Part shown: piece after piece, positions 60,667 to 64,000 of the stretch
How the letters are laid out: each line of letters begins with the position of its first letter
Numbering within the stretch: position 1 is the first letter of the stretch
Origin: Mycolicibacterium sp. MU0053
GTDB lineage: Bacteria > Actinomycetota > Actinomycetes > Mycobacteriales > Mycobacteriaceae
Direction of reading: 5' to 3'
NCBI RefSeq assembly: GCF_963378095.1
Contig: NZ_OY726397.1
Coordinates: 930,001 to 994,000 of the forward strand
Length of the DNA stretch: 64,000 nucleotides
Translations under genes and position numbers: made by a program
Notes under the pieces: generated by a model
Seen by the model: only the letters and a program-made list of their open reading frames with translations
The model's database searches: none
What the model was told of the DNA's origin: nothing

Positions 60667-61128
60667 TCATCTGATTCGGCGAGGGCCATTTCTATGGGAA
60701 CGTCGTGCGGCGGGACTGCACCCGGTCATGCTCGCGACGGTACGGCCAGCGGTGTGCGTAACCGTCTGAGCGAGGTCATCGGCTAGGTACTCGATTCTGG
60801 CCTCCAACTCGTAAACGGCGTCCTTTCGTGCTTTGGTGATCATCGTTGATGCGTACTCATGATGAGGCAAGTACCCGTTCTGCCGGCCGAAATCGTCGAT
60901 CATGACGTCGATGGCGTCGTCGAACCGGGTGGCCAATCGTTGGGCTTCGGTGTCGGCGCGTTCCTCGATGAACTCATCGCGCTCGTCCGGGGTCCAGGAT
61001 GGCGGGAACCGCAGATGCGTCCGGTATAGGTCGCGGATCGCCGCATCAAGCCGGCCGGAGAATACGATCTCGGGCCAATCGCTGACCGCGGCAGTGGCCA
61101 AGTTCTCCAGGTCGTCATCAAGGCTCAT
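60667..61128 (-). CDS. Hypothetical helical protein of the mobile module
   Basis: The 153-aa protein is acidic at the N-terminus, helical throughout and ends in a basic tail (RRSHRNGPRRIR). It starts MSLDDDLENLATAAVSDW and contains ERADTEAQRLATRFDDAID. No family is recognised. ATG at 61128 has GGAG upstream; it is convergent with the zinc-ribbon gene (4-base gap) and follows the P-loop ATPase gene on the same strand after 79 bases, so both may be one operon. Confidence 0.6.
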   Translation of the reverse strand: MSLDDDLENLATAAVSDWPEIVFSGRLDAAIRDLYRTHLRFPPSWTPDERDEFIEERADTEAQRLATRFDDAIDVMIDDFGRQNGYLPHHEYASTMITKARKDAVYELEARIEYLADDLAQTVTHTAGRTVASMTGCSPAARRSHRNGPRRIR

Positions 61129-61207
61129 CGCAGCTGCTCCCTCTCGGCTGCTCCTGATACTGCCTGCAGGCACCGACAGCTCGTCGAATCTGGACCGCGG
61201 GGTGCCG

Positions 61208-62770
61208 TTATGCGGAGAGGTCGTCGCGGCGCTCGTCGGCGCTAGAAGGGGTCGGGTTCTCTCGGGCGGGCGCTGCGGGGGGACTGGGCCGTAGCAGCGA
61301 GGGACGCGAGGGCTGCGAGGCTTGATGGGCAGCCACATCTTTGTGTGGTGGATAGATGGTCCACAGCAGGACGTTGCGGTGGTTGCGGGCTCCGTCGTTC
61401 TCGATCGCCCATCCCAGGTTTCGCAGCGCCGGCGCGTGTCTACGGAGCAGGCTTGTCACATCGCGGCCGTTCTTGGGCCATTCCTTGGGGCGTCGCCAGT
61501 GATCGCCTGTCGGGGTGAAGAGGGCGAGCAGGTCGACACCGGACTGTCCGCGCAGCGGTTCTAATATGTGGTGGCGCAGCTGTTCGATGAAGAGATCGCC
61601 GGACAAGCTGTCCTCCGCGAGCTGATCTGCGCGGGACATGTAGCGGCGTAAGCCATGAGTCGACAAAAGTTCGTCGACGGCCGCCAGCACGCGACCAAAG
61701 TCCGCCATGCGTGGCGCATCATCGACCACGATGGTTTCGAGGCGTTGATGAACGGTGGCGGCCAGGTTGAGGAGCCCACTTAAAATGCCTGGTAGAGCCG
61801 TGCGCCACTGTTGTCGCAGAGTGGCCTCAGACTGTCGCATGTGGCGTTCGATGCGTCGCAGATCAACCATTGCCATGCGTTCGGCGAGGTCGGGACGTAT
61901 TGCGCCGACGTCGATGCCGTTAACGATGATGCAGCGGCGGAACTTGATCACTGCGAGGTCCGCATCGGTGTAGAGCGCGCGTTTGACGTTGCCGTCGCCT
62001 GTCGCAGCTCGACACAGCGAGTCCGACAACCACGGTGGGATCGCGGACAAATTGTCCAGGGCCACTACCCAGGAACCGGAGGCAGCGGTCACCCACGAGT
62101 CGGCGTCGCGGGGCGCCTGGCGCACTTCAATAGAGGAGGGGTCGATGAGATCGACCAGCATGCGCGTCGTCGTGGTTTTGGCGCTGCCTTGCTCGGCGAA
62201 CAGCGCCAACACAGGGTGCGGGACATCGCACTGGACGAGCGCAGCGATGAGCACTGCAAGCAACACGGGTTGGTCCTCGACGGCAACGTTAACGAAGTTC
62301 CATAGCTTGTTGACGTCACCGTTGGCGGGTGGGAGAGGCATCTCGGCGGTCAGCGCTGTCCGCAAGAACCGAACCGGAGCTGAGTCGGCGACTGTCCATC
62401 GACCCTGGCCGATGCGGATGACCTTTCCGTCTTGTCGGCCGGTGTCGATGTAGCTCGTGCCGTGGTGGTCGGCGATGCGCAGGTGCAGTTTCTCCGGGGG
62501 CTGGTTGGCGGCCAAGCCTTCGAGGACCAGGGTGGCGTCGGTGAGGGCCTGGCCGCCGGCAACGGTCCCGGTGTCATTGAAGTACCGGGAGGCGAGTTCG
62601 GCGCGCAGGCCAGCTTTTCCTGCGCGCAGTAGTATCGCCAGATGGGGCCGGCTGCGTTCGGCGCCGAAGGGCTTGCCGTCTTCGGAAACTCCGAGGAGAT
62701 AGCGTTCTTGGGCCATAGTGACCAGGCGTGCGGCGACGGATTTCTTGTCATTATCTGCGTTGCTGCTCAT
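61208..62770 (-). CDS. P-loop ATPase of the integrative element (helicase/primase-like)
   Basis: The 520-aa protein has a P-loop-like EQGSAKTTTTR at about 193-203, a Walker-B-like VVALDNLS at 235-242, a sensor-like RCIIVNGID near 285, and a C-terminal region with Pro/Ala-rich tail. The order resembles the ATPase part of DUF927/SF3-type helicase-primases often encoded beside actinobacterial integrases, which suggests a replication role for the excised element. The Gly loop (GSAKTT) deviates from classical GxxxxGKT. ATG at 62770. A strong bidirectional terminator lies 92 bases beyond its start. Confidence 0.75.
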   Translation of the reverse strand: MSSNADNDKKSVAARLVTMAQERYLLGVSEDGKPFGAERSRPHLAILLRAGKAGLRAELASRYFNDTGTVAGGQALTDATLVLEGLAANQPPEKLHLRIADHHGTSYIDTGRQDGKVIRIGQGRWTVADSAPVRFLRTALTAEMPLPPANGDVNKLWNFVNVAVEDQPVLLAVLIAALVQCDVPHPVLALFAEQGSAKTTTTRMLVDLIDPSSIEVRQAPRDADSWVTAASGSWVVALDNLSAIPPWLSDSLCRAATGDGNVKRALYTDADLAVIKFRRCIIVNGIDVGAIRPDLAERMAMVDLRRIERHMRQSEATLRQQWRTALPGILSGLLNLAATVHQRLETIVVDDAPRMADFGRVLAAVDELLSTHGLRRYMSRADQLAEDSLSGDLFIEQLRHHILEPLRGQSGVDLLALFTPTGDHWRRPKEWPKNGRDVTSLLRRHAPALRNLGWAIENDGARNHRNVLLWTIYPPHKDVAAHQASQPSRPSLLRPSPPAAPARENPTPSSADERRDDLSA

Positions 62771-62861
62771 AGGCAATCAAGCCTGTGGTGCTTCCGCAGG
62801 CTGGCATGACGGGTTAGTCTCATGGGGAACTTCCGTTTTGGGTAATCGGGTGGTTCGAACG

Positions 62862-62890
62862 AAAGGCCTCGGCTAGACCCCGAGGTCTTT
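62862..62890. terminator. Bidirectional terminator-like hairpin
   Basis: Arms AAAGGCCTCGG (62862-62872) and CCGAGGTCTTT (62880-62890) pair with one mismatch around CTAGACC, with A/T-rich ends on both sides. It lies between the ATPase gene start and the excisionase-like gene stop, so it mainly ends excisionase-like transcription. Confidence 0.65.
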
Positions 62891-62904
62891 CTCATACGTC
62901 GGCG

Positions 62905-63102
62905 TCACGCGGCGTCGCCGCCTCCGCGCCGGGTTGTGCTCTCCCGCTGGGAGATCCATCGCAGAACCTCATCGCGTCGATAAACGACCCGGCGGCCCAA
63001 GGTGAAGCTCGCTGGACCGATGTCCGAATGACGCCAGTACCTCAGCGTCCCAACCGGGACACCGGTCAGGTCCGAGACTTCCTTGGCTCCTAGCAATTCC
63101 AT
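62905..63102 (-). CDS. Excisionase-like MerR/HTH_17 DNA-binding protein
   Basis: The 65-aa protein is a winged HTH typical of recombination directionality factors: LLGAKEVSDLTGVPVGTLRYWRHSDIGP followed by FTLGRRVVYRRDEVLRWI. Such proteins direct the integrase toward excision. An AGGAGG lies 5 bases before the ATG at 63102. It is divergent from the integrase and its upstream region carries copy 3 of the island promoter motif. Confidence 0.85.
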   Translation of the reverse strand: MELLGAKEVSDLTGVPVGTLRYWRHSDIGPASFTLGRRVVYRRDEVLRWISQRESTTRRGGGDAA

Positions 63103-63166
63103 CAGATTCCTCCTGAATTACGGTTGGTTTGGCTGAGCCAACAGTGACTGCGGCTATGGCGCCGTG

Positions 63167-63208
63167 TCCACCACCACAGCCACATTGACCGAAAAGTATT
63201 TCCGGTCA
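63167..63208 (-). promoter_or_regulatory. Island promoter motif, copy 3, plus TGACCG/CGGTCA inverted repeat
   Basis: On the minus strand ATGTGGCTGTGGTGGTGGA (63185 to 63167) repeats the motif of copies 1 and 2. It directly abuts an inverted repeat TGACCG (63186-63191) and CGGTCA (63203-63208) with an 11-base spacer. The motif end lies 65 bases before the excisionase-like ATG, with a clear leader and ribosome site between. Confidence 0.7.
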
Positions 63209-63297
63209 TGCTGCTTCGGATTGAGTTGGCCGAAGGTCGAAGAACGATGGATCGCAAAGCGGACGGATGACGCGGATTACTGCGGTATGTTCGATTC

Positions 63298-64000
63298 GTG
63301 ATCACCCGGAACGAACGGGCGGGAATTGATGACCGCTGGCACAAGCGCGTCAAGGAATTAGACGGCACCATGCGCACGGAGCGGTCTGCGGTATACGGCA
63401 AGGTTTCGCGGTGGCGTGTCAGGTGGGTCGACAGCACGGGCGCTGAGCGCACCAAGAGTTTTCAGCGCAAGCCGGATGCGCAGGCATACCTCAACGGACT
63501 GACCGCTGATCTTCAGCGCGGTGAATACGTTGATCCGCGAAAGAGCGCGGAGACGTTCGGGTCGGTCGCCGAGCAGTGGTTCGCCACCAAACAGCACCGG
63601 AAGCCGAAAACGGTCGCAGGCTATCGCTCGTTGCTCGACACCGTAGTCTTGCCGAAGTGGGAAGGTGTTCCGCTGAAAAGGCTTGACTACGAGGCCTATT
63701 CAACGTGGTTGGGGTCGCTGTCGGTCGATGGTGGGCAACGCGGAGCCGGTCTATCGGCAAGTCGAATCACCCAAGCGCATCAGCTGGTAGGTGCTGTCCT
63801 CAAGTACGCCCAAAGGACTGGCAAGGTGGCGAAGAACGTCGCGTTCGAGATCAAGCGGGACGAGGACCTTCCCGAGCAAGCCGAGCGCGAGCGGCGCTAC
63901 TTGACTCATGCAGAGCTGTTGATGCTCGCCAAAGCCGCTGATCGTTTCGAGACTCTGACACTGGTCCTGGGCTACTGCGGGCTGAGGTTCGGCGAAGCGG
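63298..64000 (+). CDS. Tyrosine recombinase / phage-type integrase (3' end outside window)
   Basis: The visible 234 residues start VITRNERAGIDDRWHK and contain an arm-binding-like N-terminal part (GKVSRWRVRWVDSTGAERTK), a core-binding SAM-like domain (about 75-175) and the start of the catalytic domain, where YCGLRFGEA holds the first active-site arginine. The rest (HxxR and Tyr) is beyond the edge. GTG at 63298 follows TATGTT by 6 bases, so it may be leaderless. It reads toward the right end, where the second attachment site should lie. Confidence 0.9.
   Translation, partial: MITRNERAGIDDRWHKRVKELDGTMRTERSAVYGKVSRWRVRWVDSTGAERTKSFQRKPDAQAYLNGLTADLQRGEYVDPRKSAETFGSVAEQWFATKQHRKPKTVAGYRSLLDTVVLPKWEGVPLKRLDYEAYSTWLGSLSVDGGQRGAGLSASRITQAHQLVGAVLKYAQRTGKVAKNVAFEIKRDEDLPEQAERERRYLTHAELLMLAKAADRFETLTLVLGYCGLRFGEA

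Overview
The window is high-GC actinobacterial DNA from a Mycolicibacterium-like (rapidly growing mycobacterial) chromosome. From about 0.3 to 42 kb the gene order follows the M. tuberculosis Rv1000c-Rv1026 segment: alkB-like, arcA, pmt, rsmI, pabB, metG, tatD, rpfB, ksgA, ispE, pks16/fadD, pth, rplY, lpqT, prsA, glmU, tRNA-Gln, a TetR gene, mfd, mazG, lpqU, eno, ftsB/divIC-like, DUF501, ppx. Species was inferred from synteny and protein recognition only; no search was run.

The core backbone carries insertions relative to that order: a soxR gene and a methyltransferase near the left edge, a sulfurtransferase, an ECF41-type sigma factor with its partner oxidoreductase, gdhA, an antisense Ser/Thr kinase that splits ksgA from ispE, a drug-type ABC exporter flanked by an inverted pair of 61-bp palindromic elements, an SDR, an ArsC-like protein, the efeUOB iron-uptake operon with an IdeR-like box, and a FAD monooxygenase/TetR pair. 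Four copies of the 61-62 bp palindromic family lie between 8 and 25 kb. Several operons use 4-base stop/start overlaps (ATGA or GTGA); ksgA appears to use the rarer CTGA, that is, a CTG start.

At 44,268 a tRNA-Leu(UAA) gene is cut off just after its anticodon loop. From there to the right edge the sequence looks like an integrated genomic island, with a tyrosine integrase running off the right end (63,298 to >64,000) and an excisionase-like gene beside it. The left part of the island has a two-gene operon (unknown protein plus XRE-ImmA/IrrE metallopeptidase) behind a symmetric nested palindrome. The middle (46.6-58.8 kb) is metabolic/export cargo: an MmpL-type RND transporter, four TetR regulators (one KstR-like), a ferritin-like hydrolase, an alpha/beta hydrolase, two hotdog thioesterases plus a remnant of a third, a cytochrome P450 and an LLM flavin oxidoreductase. 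This suggests modification and export of a lipid, steroid or polyketide-like compound. The right part (59.3-64 kb) is the mobile module: two HTH-bearing small proteins, a P-loop ATPase, an excisionase-like protein and the integrase. Three of its promoters share a roughly 20-bp motif at conserved spacing, which points to a private regulatory circuit of the element.
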